Assembly: GCF_000227725.2 (NCBI RefSeq)
Contig: NZ_MU255056.1
Location: 1,915,737 to 1,979,736, forward strand
Origin: Thiorhodospira sibirica ATCC 700588
Lineage (GTDB): Bacteria > Pseudomonadota > Gammaproteobacteria > Ectothiorhodospirales > Ectothiorhodospiraceae
Length of the DNA stretch: 64,000 nt
Direction of reading: 5' to 3'
Positions 30,419 through 39,020 of the stretch are shown one piece after another. The translations under genes were made by a program, and so were the position numbers. The notes beneath the pieces were generated by a model. That model saw only the letters and a program-made list of their open reading frames with translations. It was not told the DNA's origin and did not search any database. Position 1 is the stretch's first letter. Each line of letters begins with the position of its first letter.

Positions 30419-31687
30419 CTAATCAATCGGAGTCCAAGGAGCGGGCAACGCCAAGGCGAAGCCATCGCGGCGGTCTTGTTCATGGTCACACAGGCTGGCC
30501 AGCCACAGCGGAGCCAGCGCCTCGGGGGTGGTCGGTTCGAGCAGGCGGAACCAGTAGGTCGCTCCGGCCCCCACCAGCTTGCGGGTCGGGCGCGGTTGCT
30601 GTGGCTGTGCCGCTAAATCCCAGCCCGAATGTGGCTGCCAGCGCTCGACGGCGGCGGCGACCAGTTGCAGCCGCACACCGGGAGCGATCGGCGGCTCGCC
30701 GGTCAGCGTTGCATCGAGCCAGTCGGGGCGATAGCCCGCCTGGAACACGCCGGGCGTGAGCAGCGTCAGGGTCAGACCGCCGGCCTTTTGGATATCCTGG
30801 AACCAGGTGTCCGACGGAGTCGGCCAGACTGTCTCCGGTTCCGGATGCAGCCGTGCCAGCCGTCGTTCCCCGCCCAGATGCACCACACCCGCCGATAGCG
30901 GCGCGGCACAGCGTGCCAGCAGGCGCAAACGCGGCGCGTCTGATTGTTTCAGCCCCAGATTATCCGGCTCTAAATCCAGCCCCTCGGTTTGAAACAATTG
31001 CCCGGTCGCAGCGGCCAGTGTGGCGGAGTTGATCGCCACATGAGTGCGCCGCTCCCCTTTGGGTGGCGACCAGCCGCGTTCAGTTAACTCTTGATGAGCT
31101 CGCGGCTTGCCCTGACGAAACGCCAGCAAATCTTCAAAGTCCCACCACGCCGGGCCTGTGCTGGCCTTGCCCCGGATCGTCTCAGACAGCCGCAACGGGC
31201 GCAGTCCTTCGGGCAAATCCGCACCACAGCCATTCTCAAGGCGGCCTGGCTCTAAACGCAGACACTTGGCCTCCGCGCCATGCCCAAAATAGTGCGCATC
31301 GGCTGGCTTAGGCACCAGATGGTTGATGATTTTCCCGGTATCATCGACCCGCACCACCAATGATCCGGCAATGGATTGTTCGGTTAGCGACTGGTCAAAA
31401 GGCGTGTCATGTTCTCGCGCCCAGGCGGTACGCAGACAGCCTGCTAGTGTCGAAGGCGGCGGGAAACGTGCGGGATCAGCACCAGTCTGATCATCAAACG
31501 GCCGCCCTGAACGCACGATCAATGGAGCCAATGGCTCCAGACTCACCACCGGGCTAGGGGGAAGTGTGTGCTGCGACTGCTGCAATACCACGTCTGCCGG
31601 TCTTGTGGTGGCGACCGTTGGCCTCGACTGCCGTTGATCTTTTTGCTTATCGTAGCGAATGGGGCGGTTTTTCTTAGGTTTCGGCAT
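30419..31687 (-). CDS. cmr3: Type III-B Cmr3 (set a)
   Basis: This 422-residue Cas5-like subunit binds the crRNA 5' tag next to Cas10. LEPLAPLIVRSGRPFD near residue 50 and PPSTLAGCLRTAW are family signatures. About 47 basic, proline-rich residues precede them, an unusual N-terminal extension. The start overlaps the preceding DUF29 gene by 14 bp. Confidence 0.93.
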   Translation of the reverse strand: MPKPKKNRPIRYDKQKDQRQSRPTVATTRPADVVLQQSQHTLPPSPVVSLEPLAPLIVRSGRPFDDQTGADPARFPPPSTLAGCLRTAWAREHDTPFDQSLTEQSIAGSLVVRVDDTGKIINHLVPKPADAHYFGHGAEAKCLRLEPGRLENGCGADLPEGLRPLRLSETIRGKASTGPAWWDFEDLLAFRQGKPRAHQELTERGWSPPKGERRTHVAINSATLAAATGQLFQTEGLDLEPDNLGLKQSDAPRLRLLARCAAPLSAGVVHLGGERRLARLHPEPETVWPTPSDTWFQDIQKAGGLTLTLLTPGVFQAGYRPDWLDATLTGEPPIAPGVRLQLVAAAVERWQPHSGWDLAAQPQQPRPTRKLVGAGATYWFRLLEPTTPEALAPLWLASLCDHEQDRRDGFALALPAPWTPID

Positions 31688-32138
31688 CAGTAAGCACCTT
31701 TATCTCATCCGGTAGCCAATCAGGGGTCAGCATCGTCTCTAGCGACCAAGGGCAGTTCTCGGGCAGGTCAGTCAGCCCCGTTTCACCCACGGCCAGATCC
31801 CGCCCATCACTCCAGGCATCCGCAAACCAGTCAGGATCAGCCAGGGTGTGTTTTAAACTCGGGGTGCGTCGTAAACGCCGTGCAATCGCCGCACGCTGGG
31901 TGCGGATGGTTGACTCCCAACTTGCCCCGCGCCGGGTTGGCTGGTAACACCATTTGAGCAAATGCCCAATTAAAATCGCCAGGCGGTGAATCAACTCGCG
32001 CTGCTCGCTTTTACCCACGTCCTCAATTTCCTCGGCCAGGTGCTGTAGATCCAACTGATCGAAAAGACCAGCTCGCAAGGCGTGCGCCTGTTGCTTCGCC
32101 CAGGCGACGATATCGCGTTCATACAGCTTTGAGGTCAT
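31674..32138 (-). CDS. DUF29 family protein inside the cmr operon
   Basis: This 154-residue protein matches the DUF29 pattern: LYERDIVAWAKQQAHALR, LDLQHLAEEIEDVGKSE, HLLKWCYQPTRRGASWESTI, and a C-terminal WSLETMLTPDWLP. The family is common in cyanobacteria and some Proteobacteria and has no firm function that I know. It overlaps the cmr2 end by 4 bp and the cmr3 start by 14 bp, so it is translated as part of the Cmr operon. That position suggests an accessory role for this Cmr complex, but this is inference. Confidence 0.85.
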   Translation of the reverse strand: MTSKLYERDIVAWAKQQAHALRAGLFDQLDLQHLAEEIEDVGKSEQRELIHRLAILIGHLLKWCYQPTRRGASWESTIRTQRAAIARRLRRTPSLKHTLADPDWFADAWSDGRDLAVGETGLTDLPENCPWSLETMLTPDWLPDEIKVLTDAET

Positions 32139-33943
32139 TCGCGCACTCCCAAATCAGCAGCAGTCCGGGCGGATAACCAGCGGGCAAGGATCAAGGTATC
32201 CGCCAAAGTCCCCAGCGATTGACGGCGAACACTGGCTAAAATGGTGCGGCGGTGTATTGGATCGAGGGCTTCAGACCCACCCCGCGCCTGAGCGCGATCC
32301 AGCATCCGCGCCACCTCTGCCGCACGCATCCCCTTTGCCTGAGCACTGTCATCTTCACGCAGCCACGCCAGCCGCTGATCAATCCCACGCAGGTCATACG
32401 CCACGCGGCTCGGCAGTTGACCATCGTGATAAGCGGCGGTGAAGGTTTTCAGCTCAGCAAGCGCCACCTCATCATCCCAATTCGCCCGCCATTCCAGCTC
32501 ACCGCCGGAGCGAATCCCCAACACAATCGCCAGCGCGTTGCGCGGCTTGTTCGCGGTATCCCCCTTAGCCAAATGCTCAGCACGACCCGCTCGGGCACGC
32601 AACGCCCCCAATGGCTCCATCAGATGCCCAATCGCTAACCCAACCGAAAGCGTGGGGTACTGGTCGGCAGCCAAGTCCAGCGACTTGGCAACGGGTTGGA
32701 GCGCTGTCTCAAACGCCTTGGCGAGTGTTTGCGCACAACCAACCGCCTCCGGCAACGACACTAAGGCAAGAACATCATCGCCGCCAGAATAGATCGCATG
32801 GCCGTGGTGCTGGCGTACCAGCTTGCGCACACTGGAGGCAAAGCCATGCAGCGCTTGGGAAATTGCCCGTGAATCGTCCGCCTGCTTGGCTTGTTGCAAC
32901 AGCGCCCCCATGCGGTCGCCGTCAGCTTTCAGAATCACCGCATAAGGCACCGGAGCGCCCTTGTCCTTCGGCAGTGACCTGATGACCTTCTGTAGCTGCA
33001 AAAGCGCTTCACGCTCCTTTGGTTGGGCGGCATCCTCGCCTTTAGCCGCCAGCGCATTTTCTAACCGGAAGCCATACAGCATCTGCGCATCGTAGGGCAA
33101 ATCGGCATAAATCCCCTGATTGCCGCTGACCCGAGTCGCCAGCCCCGACTGCACCATCGGCTCATAGGCCGCGCACAGCGCGTCGCGCTGTTCGGCATCC
33201 AGCGTGCGAATCCAGGGATCAGCCGCAATCCGTGAGTACGGCGTAAACTGCTCAACCGTTCCCGCCATCCGCTTCATCACCCCCAAGGCATCGAGCTGCT
33301 CACCGCGCGAGAGGCCGAGCTGACGGCGAGCGCGATGCTCTTCGTGCCAGTGTTTCGGCAACACGGTTTCCAGCCCACCATCGAGCGAGGACTTGGGCAG
33401 TCCGGGCGTGTTCAGCGCCACCGCCGGACAAAAATCGCGGGTTGCCTTGCGTGCGGCTAAGGTGGCACCGAGTTGGACACTCGCTTTTTGGTAGCCATCC
33501 TCCCCTTCGGGAATCTCCACCCAGGCGGCAAAGCGTTCCAACAGATCATTGATCTGCGCCTGCCATACCGCATCCCGTAGTTTGACCTTGAGCTTGCCGC
33601 GGGCTTGTTCGCCGAGCTCAATCAGCCGCTGTGCAGCCGCCTGTTTGGCTTGCTCACACAGCGCCCGCGCCGCGTCGCCATCCGCCAATTCCACCTCAGC
33701 ACGCAGGATATTGGCGATGTTGGCACTATTGCCGGGTTCGCGTTGCGGTTGAAGTTCTACATCAGGGTCATCGGGACAAGGAAAAATCAAACAGCCAGGG
33801 TGCGCCTGATGCAGCACCTGCGCGGCGGCCCGCGCCGATTCCGACAGCAGCCACGAACCACACCACAGATCGCGGGTGCGCCGAGCAGCTTCGATCAAGG
33901 TTTGCACCGGCCCAAGTGACAGGGTTACCAAATAACGCGGCAT
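32135..33943 (-). CDS. cmr2: Type III-B Cas10/Cmr2 (set a), GGDD cyclase without HD domain
   Basis: This 602-residue large subunit begins directly with a Palm-type domain (LVTLSLGPVQTLIEAARRTRD), so the N-terminal HD DNase domain of many Cas10 proteins is not visible. The second Palm domain has ADGD near residue 340 and YSGGDDVLAL with GGDD at 387-390, the catalytic pair of the cyclic oligoadenylate synthase. It should therefore signal by cOA and not cut DNA. It lies 3 bp after cmr1 and overlaps the DUF29 gene by 4 bp. Confidence 0.95.
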   Translation of the reverse strand: MPRYLVTLSLGPVQTLIEAARRTRDLWCGSWLLSESARAAAQVLHQAHPGCLIFPCPDDPDVELQPQREPGNSANIANILRAEVELADGDAARALCEQAKQAAAQRLIELGEQARGKLKVKLRDAVWQAQINDLLERFAAWVEIPEGEDGYQKASVQLGATLAARKATRDFCPAVALNTPGLPKSSLDGGLETVLPKHWHEEHRARRQLGLSRGEQLDALGVMKRMAGTVEQFTPYSRIAADPWIRTLDAEQRDALCAAYEPMVQSGLATRVSGNQGIYADLPYDAQMLYGFRLENALAAKGEDAAQPKEREALLQLQKVIRSLPKDKGAPVPYAVILKADGDRMGALLQQAKQADDSRAISQALHGFASSVRKLVRQHHGHAIYSGGDDVLALVSLPEAVGCAQTLAKAFETALQPVAKSLDLAADQYPTLSVGLAIGHLMEPLGALRARAGRAEHLAKGDTANKPRNALAIVLGIRSGGELEWRANWDDEVALAELKTFTAAYHDGQLPSRVAYDLRGIDQRLAWLREDDSAQAKGMRAAEVARMLDRAQARGGSEALDPIHRRTILASVRRQSLGTLADTLILARWLSARTAADLGVRE

Positions 33944-33946
33944 CGC

Positions 33947-35131
33947 TTAATCCTTCTCGAAAAAGTCCATGAACGCGGTCAGCGGATCATCACCGCGACC
34001 GGCCATCGGTTTGATCTGTTGCGCCAAACGCTGGCGTTGGGCGGGATCCGTAGGCCAAGCGCGACGGAACGGGCCGGTGCCGAAGCCGACGCGTAACTCG
34101 GCGGCGCGTCGTTCCCAACCCGGCAGGAGCAGCGCCGCCGGATGCCATTTCTGTCCGCTCCAATACGGACGCAGGATCAGCGGACTGGCCATGCGATCAC
34201 GCTCGTCATCAGGGATCAAGGTCGAATCACTCGGCTCGCCCGCCCCCATGAAGTGAAAGATGATCGGCAATCCAAACCAGGCGCGGGGATAGACGCCATC
34301 CACTGGATGCTCGGGAGCATGGTTTCTCGCATGTCGGTGCGTCTGACGCCGGATGGTGTCGGGTTCCGGCCAACGGCTGCGCCCAGGTCGGTTGCCTTGG
34401 CCCGGGTTGCGACCCAGATTCGGACCTTGACGAAAGCGTTGCAGCTTTTTAACGGACGTTTCCCAAGCATTGATCTCATTCGAGCTGCTCGGTACCACAC
34501 ACAGTCGGCCACCGTATTTGGCAACCTCCTCCGGGGTCACCGGCTTGAGTGCGCTGATCTGCACCGCACCGAATCCGCGCCGTGTTCGTGCCCCCGCACC
34601 ACCAAAACTTGCCCACCAACGCAGCGCAGTCTGCACTTCCTCGTACTGTTGCGATGTCAGAGACGAGGCACAGCGCACGGCGAGTTCAAACGCATAACCG
34701 GGTTTCAACAGCATCGGATCCGCGCCTGGATCGAGGATGAGGCCATAAGCCGGCAACCCCTGGATTTGACTTTTCGCGCTGAGCTGCCCCGCCTGAACGG
34801 GTTTGGCCTTGACCCGCACCGCGACCTGACTGGCGCTTGGTGATGCTGCACCAACCCCGCCCCAGATCGCCGCCTCGCGCTCAAACATCGCCTCCGGCGA
34901 GGCGAAGGGACCGGCGACGATCCGCCACCAAAAGCGCAGTTGACCGCGAATGCCTGATGCACGAATCGGCATTTTTTCATCAACCTCAGCCGCATTGACG
35001 CCACCACCATACATAGGTGTAACCAGCTTGCAATGATACTGAGTCCAATGCTCGGTTGCGGGCATTGCATTTTCAGACCATGCGGCTAACATGGCTTCAT
35101 TTGGAACGGGTTCTAGACTGGATCGACGCAT
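33947..35131 (-). CDS. cmr1: Type III-B Cmr1 (set a)
   Basis: This 394-residue Cas7-like end subunit has VTPMYGGGVNAAEVDEKMPIR, read in parts, and IRGQLRFWWRIV, the Cmr1 signature. A GAGARTRRGFGAV loop follows near residue 190. An AGGGAG sequence lies 6 bases before the ATG at 35131. It is the first structural gene of set a and follows the CARF-RelE gene by 45 bp. Confidence 0.94.
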   Translation of the reverse strand: MRRSSLEPVPNEAMLAAWSENAMPATEHWTQYHCKLVTPMYGGGVNAAEVDEKMPIRASGIRGQLRFWWRIVAGPFASPEAMFEREAAIWGGVGAASPSASQVAVRVKAKPVQAGQLSAKSQIQGLPAYGLILDPGADPMLLKPGYAFELAVRCASSLTSQQYEEVQTALRWWASFGGAGARTRRGFGAVQISALKPVTPEEVAKYGGRLCVVPSSSNEINAWETSVKKLQRFRQGPNLGRNPGQGNRPGRSRWPEPDTIRRQTHRHARNHAPEHPVDGVYPRAWFGLPIIFHFMGAGEPSDSTLIPDDERDRMASPLILRPYWSGQKWHPAALLLPGWERRAAELRVGFGTGPFRRAWPTDPAQRQRLAQQIKPMAGRGDDPLTAFMDFFEKD

Positions 35132-35176
35132 AAAAACTCCCTATGCAGTTTAAAGTAGGCGCATGTTGGCAATTGC

Positions 35177-36316
35177 TCAGTCTTCATACAGCTCCATGCG
35201 GACAAAGGGTGCGTATTTTTCGCGACGCTCGGCCATCACCCGTGTGCCCACATCGGTTTTACGATTTTGATCAAGCAACTCGTCATATTCACGGTGCTCT
35301 GCAATGCGCCACACCAGCAGTCGCCAGCCTTCAACTGAGACTAAGTAACGGTCACGGGTATGCTCACCCGGTTTAAGCCAAAACAGCCCCTGTTTCCACG
35401 GCTCATGTTTACTGCTTTCCAGGTATTCATGCGACCGACACACCCGTGCCAGATACTCATCAGGTTTACAATCGGCAATGCTGCGAATTTTCAACAAATC
35501 ATCAAAGGCGCGCCGCGACAGAAAAGGTACCAAAGCGGTGGGGCGTTCCAGCTCATCCCAGATCAAAAATCCCACCGGTGAGAGACTCAACTGCCCGCCG
35601 CCCAGATCTTCAAACAACGGTTCAAGTATCTGACGTTCCTCATAAGGCAAAGCGGCTTCCAGTTCGGCACGCAAAATGGCGGTCTCATTCTGGATACGTT
35701 CCAGCAAAGGGCGCAGCGGTTCAAGCCGTGAACGGGCAAATTCCACCGGCATCATCGGCAAAGGAATCAGGGCACTGGATTGTTCAAAGATATATTTAGC
35801 CTGCACCCCTTTGAGCATTCCGATCAACACGGCATAGGGCACCAGACTTTTGAATCCGCCAGTAGGATTGAGTACACACTGACTAACACCATGCGCATCA
35901 ATTTCACGCAATACCGCCTTGGTAAAATTGAGCACACCATCGGTACGAAAAGTCTGCGCATCCATCACCTGCAACCCTGCAACCACTTCAACACGACAAA
36001 CAATCCCTGGGCAGTTTTGCTCCAGATAATACTGGATTGCTTTAGCACACGCCTGACCATCTGGCGTCTCGGAACTGAATAACACCACCGTGTCCTTGGC
36101 ATCAATTCCCATGCGTACCAGCGAATGAATTTCTGCCGATAACTCACGCTTGAGCGCGCTTTCGTCATCCATGCGCGCATGTTGAAAGGTCTCAAAAATT
36201 GCCTTGGCAGCAGCTTCAATGCCACCCTGTTCAGCCACCCAAACAGCACTAAAACGCGGTTCGCGTGGCAGATTTTTTGCGGCACTGGTTCCGCAAGTAC
36301 ACAGATAAACGGACAT
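35177..36316 (-). CDS. CARF-RelE effector, Cami1-like
   Basis: This 379-residue protein starts at the ATG at 36316 (MSVYLCTCGTSAAKNL). The N-terminal half is a CARF domain of the APE2256 type: CGTSAAKNL, VVLFSSETPDGQA near residue 80, and LNPTGGFKSLVPYAVLIGM at 149-167. The C-terminal 80 residues read like a RelE/HigB toxin (FWLKPGEHTRDRYLV, LLVWRIAEHREYDELL at 333-348) with a tail after it. This is the layout of Cami1, a CARF-RelE ribonuclease that cuts mRNA on ribosomes after cOA binding. It is directly upstream of cmr1 and probably co-transcribed. Set a Cas10 keeps the cyclase motif needed to drive it. Confidence 0.85.
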   Translation of the reverse strand: MSVYLCTCGTSAAKNLPREPRFSAVWVAEQGGIEAAAKAIFETFQHARMDDESALKRELSAEIHSLVRMGIDAKDTVVLFSSETPDGQACAKAIQYYLEQNCPGIVCRVEVVAGLQVMDAQTFRTDGVLNFTKAVLREIDAHGVSQCVLNPTGGFKSLVPYAVLIGMLKGVQAKYIFEQSSALIPLPMMPVEFARSRLEPLRPLLERIQNETAILRAELEAALPYEERQILEPLFEDLGGGQLSLSPVGFLIWDELERPTALVPFLSRRAFDDLLKIRSIADCKPDEYLARVCRSHEYLESSKHEPWKQGLFWLKPGEHTRDRYLVSVEGWRLLVWRIAEHREYDELLDQNRKTDVGTRVMAERREKYAPFVRMELYED

Positions 36317-36419
36317 GTCTTTTTTTACTCCATGATTTTTTTGAGTATCAAAGCATGCCTGCACGATTTAACTTAATAACGCCGACCGCACAAGCTAATC
36401 TTGGAAATCTCACTTTAAT

Positions 36420-36764
36420 TTAGTCAGAAAAGGTGTATTTGCAAGAAAGGCACTCATAATTATTGAGAATACGGTTATCAACCGCTGCACCAGCCGCACC
36501 ACCTGCCACTGTACCAGCTGCGCCACCTGTGAGTGCACCTAAAATGGCGCCAGCTGTTCCTCCAATAGTAGCACCGGCAGCAGCACCAAGAGGGCCACCA
36601 AAAGCTCCCATAAGCAATCCTGCCTTTGCACCAGCGGCCGCTCCAGCACTCGCACCGACATAGCCAGCAACCCCACCAGCGGTAGCACCTACTGCAGCTC
36701 CTGCTTTAGTTGCATAGTTACGTTTATTTATTCTCGTCGACTTGCAGTTTGGGCAGATTGCCAT
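36420..36764 (-). CDS. Split zinc-ribbon and glycine-zipper small protein
   Basis: This 114-residue protein has CPNC at residues 4-7 and CLSC near residue 107, flanking about 75 residues of alanine/glycine repeats with a GxxxG rhythm (GGVAGYVGASAGAAAGAKAG). The cysteine pairs would make one zinc ribbon, and the middle would be a membrane-inserting or oligomerising glycine zipper. The ATG at 36764 has AGGTG 6 bases upstream. It lies between csx16 and the CARF-RelE gene and may be a membrane effector; no family function is known to me. Confidence 0.75.
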   Translation of the reverse strand: MAICPNCKSTRINKRNYATKAGAAVGATAGGVAGYVGASAGAAAGAKAGLLMGAFGGPLGAAAGATIGGTAGAILGALTGGAAGTVAGGAAGAAVDNRILNNYECLSCKYTFSD

Positions 36765-36907
36765 AGTGATCACCTTTTATTTTTTATGCGTCGTGGGCGT
36801 GATGCACCGCCGACGATAAAAGATAGTGGCGGTACTATTACTCTGGGTAGAGGTCGCGATACGATGTAATGGCATCGACCGCATAATCTAGTCTTGAGAC
36901 TTTCATG

Positions 36908-37201
36908 TTACTCAACGCGCGTGACCTGATATTCTTCAAGACACGCACCACAAGCCTGCATCTGTTCAATATCCAATTCACACCCGCGCAAGGTCAGGGG
37001 TAACTCCAGCGATAACTGCAAATAGCGGCCACCGCGCTCACAGACATCGGCGGCGAGATTGACGGGCAAAGAGCCAATGACGACATCGCCGGGGTTGATA
37101 ATGCGCGTATCCAGATGAACCACGAATTCATCCACCGCTAAACCTTGCTGCATGGCCCATTCACGGGCACCAGGATGACGGGTCACAAAACGAATGGTCA
37201 T
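36908..37201 (-). CDS. csx16: CRISPR-associated Csx16 (VVA1548 family), candidate ring nuclease
   Basis: This 97-residue protein matches the Csx16/VVA1548 family: MTIRFVTRHPGAREWA, FVVHLD, NPGDVVIGSLPVNLAADVC and a C-terminal LEEYQV. Csx16 is tied to type III loci and is regarded as a small ring nuclease that degrades cyclic oligoadenylate, which would switch the CARF effectors off. The ATG at 37201 is chosen by family length. It sits between the two CARF genes, as expected for an off-switch. Confidence 0.88.
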   Translation of the reverse strand: MTIRFVTRHPGAREWAMQQGLAVDEFVVHLDTRIINPGDVVIGSLPVNLAADVCERGGRYLQLSLELPLTLRGCELDIEQMQACGACLEEYQVTRVE

Positions 37202-37310
37202 AGCTATACCTCGTGTCAAGAGATGGCGCGTCGCTGGACAAGCCGCGGTTGCAGGTATGCAAAACGACATACCCAGCGACACGAAGTGGTTAGTGGGTTG
37301 TGTTACTTAT

Positions 37311-38600
37311 TTATGCAGCGTGCGGTGGCAGCCATTTTCCTAGCCAGTGTTCCAGCTGCATTTCAAAGGTGTTTTCTTTTTGCTGTGGAAGCGTAAAACC
37401 AATGATTTCAAATTGTGGCCATTTTTTCATCTCTTCGACTTTTATTTGTTGTTTCTCAGCCCAATCTTCTTGACTGTTATAATCCGGCACACAGATGAAC
37501 ATTTTCGCTAATCGCGAACTGCTACGCTCTAATTCGGCTAAGCGTGAATTCATATCCTTGAGACTGGCATCATAAGCCTTGCACTCCAGGTGCAAAAGAC
37601 GACCATTTTTAAGCAGGATCGCCACATCCAGTTCAGCGCTAACACTCTGCTTTTTTTGATCCTTTATTTTTACATTACGCCAGACAGATTGCACAATCTC
37701 GGCAAACGGTGGGTTGTTATGTAGCCAATTTTGCACTCTGGCGGCTACGGCTTCTTCAAAGTCATGACCTACATCAGGTGCAATCTCTCGATCAACTTGT
37801 TTGTAAGTGTTTTTCCAGGCTTTAAGATCCAAATTTTGTGCAATGTTGTAAATTTCTTCCAGATCACCCTCTTTTAACGGTGTATCTTCAGTCTTGCCCG
37901 TGGCGTGCAAAATATATTTACGAAAACATTCATGCTGATGTGGCGCCCTTTCAGCAGCTTGCCGATAGCTATACGCTTTTTTAGGCTTCTCTGGAAAATT
38001 CTTTACCCATTCATAAATCTTTCGATGTTGCTCAATGGTGTAGTCTTCATCACTGCCATATTGCGGTAATTCAAGCAAAGGCCCAGGCCAGATGCGTTCT
38101 TCTCGCCCTGGCTGCATTTCCCGATTCTGGCATTGGAGAACGTCCGGTAAATCGACAGTATGGCGCTGATAGTGGTGATAGCGTACAGGTTCCAGGCTAT
38201 CCGCCTGCTTGCGGTAGCGTTCTAATACACAATATTTATCATGGTTATACAATAATTCAGTCACCCGCCCATTAAGGGCCCGGCTTAATGCCATCATTTG
38301 CAGTTTGGTACCGCCATTGGCAATCAGCTTGACCTCGCCGGTATGCTCGACAAGCTGTGCATGGCTGCGTATGGCCGGTTCAATGCGACTGGGATCATCC
38401 GTAATCTGGAGGCGTTCAACATGAATGCCACGCTCTGCAAGAATTTCACAAGCCCCATCACTCCATTTTTGCGATTGCGCGGTTTCGCTTTCAATCCATA
38501 ACACCTGGTCATGCGCTTCAATCAGTTCCAAAATAGGTAGCAAATTGGCAATATTTTGCTCCGTAGAAAAGGCAATAAACAACGTAGATTGTGCAGACAT
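37311..38600 (-). CDS. CARF-PD-(D/E)XK nuclease, Can2/Card1-like
   Basis: This 429-residue protein has an N-terminal CARF fold (LFIAFSTEQNIANLLP, VLWIESETAQ, and the ligand loop NGGTKLQMMALSRAL at 95-109). Its C-terminus has a restriction-type nuclease core: GHDFEEAVAARVQNWL with a glutamate near 282, then AELDVAILLKNGRLLHLECK with D325 and E339-x-K341. This is the plan of Can2/Card1 (CARF plus DUF1887), cOA-activated nucleases that nick DNA and/or cut RNA. AAGGA lies upstream of the ATG. A middle region of about 120 residues is less conserved. Confidence 0.87.
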   Translation of the reverse strand: MSAQSTLFIAFSTEQNIANLLPILELIEAHDQVLWIESETAQSQKWSDGACEILAERGIHVERLQITDDPSRIEPAIRSHAQLVEHTGEVKLIANGGTKLQMMALSRALNGRVTELLYNHDKYCVLERYRKQADSLEPVRYHHYQRHTVDLPDVLQCQNREMQPGREERIWPGPLLELPQYGSDEDYTIEQHRKIYEWVKNFPEKPKKAYSYRQAAERAPHQHECFRKYILHATGKTEDTPLKEGDLEEIYNIAQNLDLKAWKNTYKQVDREIAPDVGHDFEEAVAARVQNWLHNNPPFAEIVQSVWRNVKIKDQKKQSVSAELDVAILLKNGRLLHLECKAYDASLKDMNSRLAELERSSSRLAKMFICVPDYNSQEDWAEKQQIKVEEMKKWPQFEIIGFTLPQQKENTFEMQLEHWLGKWLPPHAA

Positions 38601-38619
38601 GATCTTTCCTTATTAAAAT

Positions 38620-38874
38620 TTAAACGGGATGGGTATAAATAAAAGAAAGCCAGCCTAAATGCGGTTCCAGCAGTACTGCACCCAGCAATACACCGACAAT
38701 ACCAAGCAGGAGAAGAGGATAAAAAAACACGCCACGCTTCGTATTTTTATACGAACGCACATACGCTGAAGACAGGACATGGTGATGCTTATCAAGGGAT
38801 TTTCTATAGGCGATCACACCTGCACCAATGCCCACCATAGCCACCGCAGCCACCGGAATCAAAATCAATATCAT
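38620..38874 (-). CDS. Small two-helix membrane protein
   Basis: This 84-residue protein has hydrophobic segments at residues 1-22 (MILILIPVAAVAMVGIGAG) and about 49-72, with a basic, histidine-containing loop (YRKSLDKHHHVL, SYKNTKRG) between them. The ATG at 38874 follows GGAGG with only 4 bases between. It is 19 bp upstream of the Can2-like gene and downstream of the CHAT gene, so it is likely in their transcript. I do not recognise a family; membrane effectors of this size occur in type III loci. Confidence 0.65.
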   Translation of the reverse strand: MILILIPVAAVAMVGIGAGVIAYRKSLDKHHHVLSSAYVRSYKNTKRGVFFYPLLLLGIVGVLLGAVLLEPHLGWLSFIYTHPV

Positions 38875-39020
38875 ACAGCCTCCTTGAATCACCCGAGATA
38901 CGTTTTTTTCAGTAAACAGCAAATCATCAGCACTACCAGCATCGTCCCGCCCCCCCCTTTGTTGAAGGATATACACCACACAACGCAGGCGGCGGTAAAA
39001 TTTTTAAAAACGCGGGAGGC

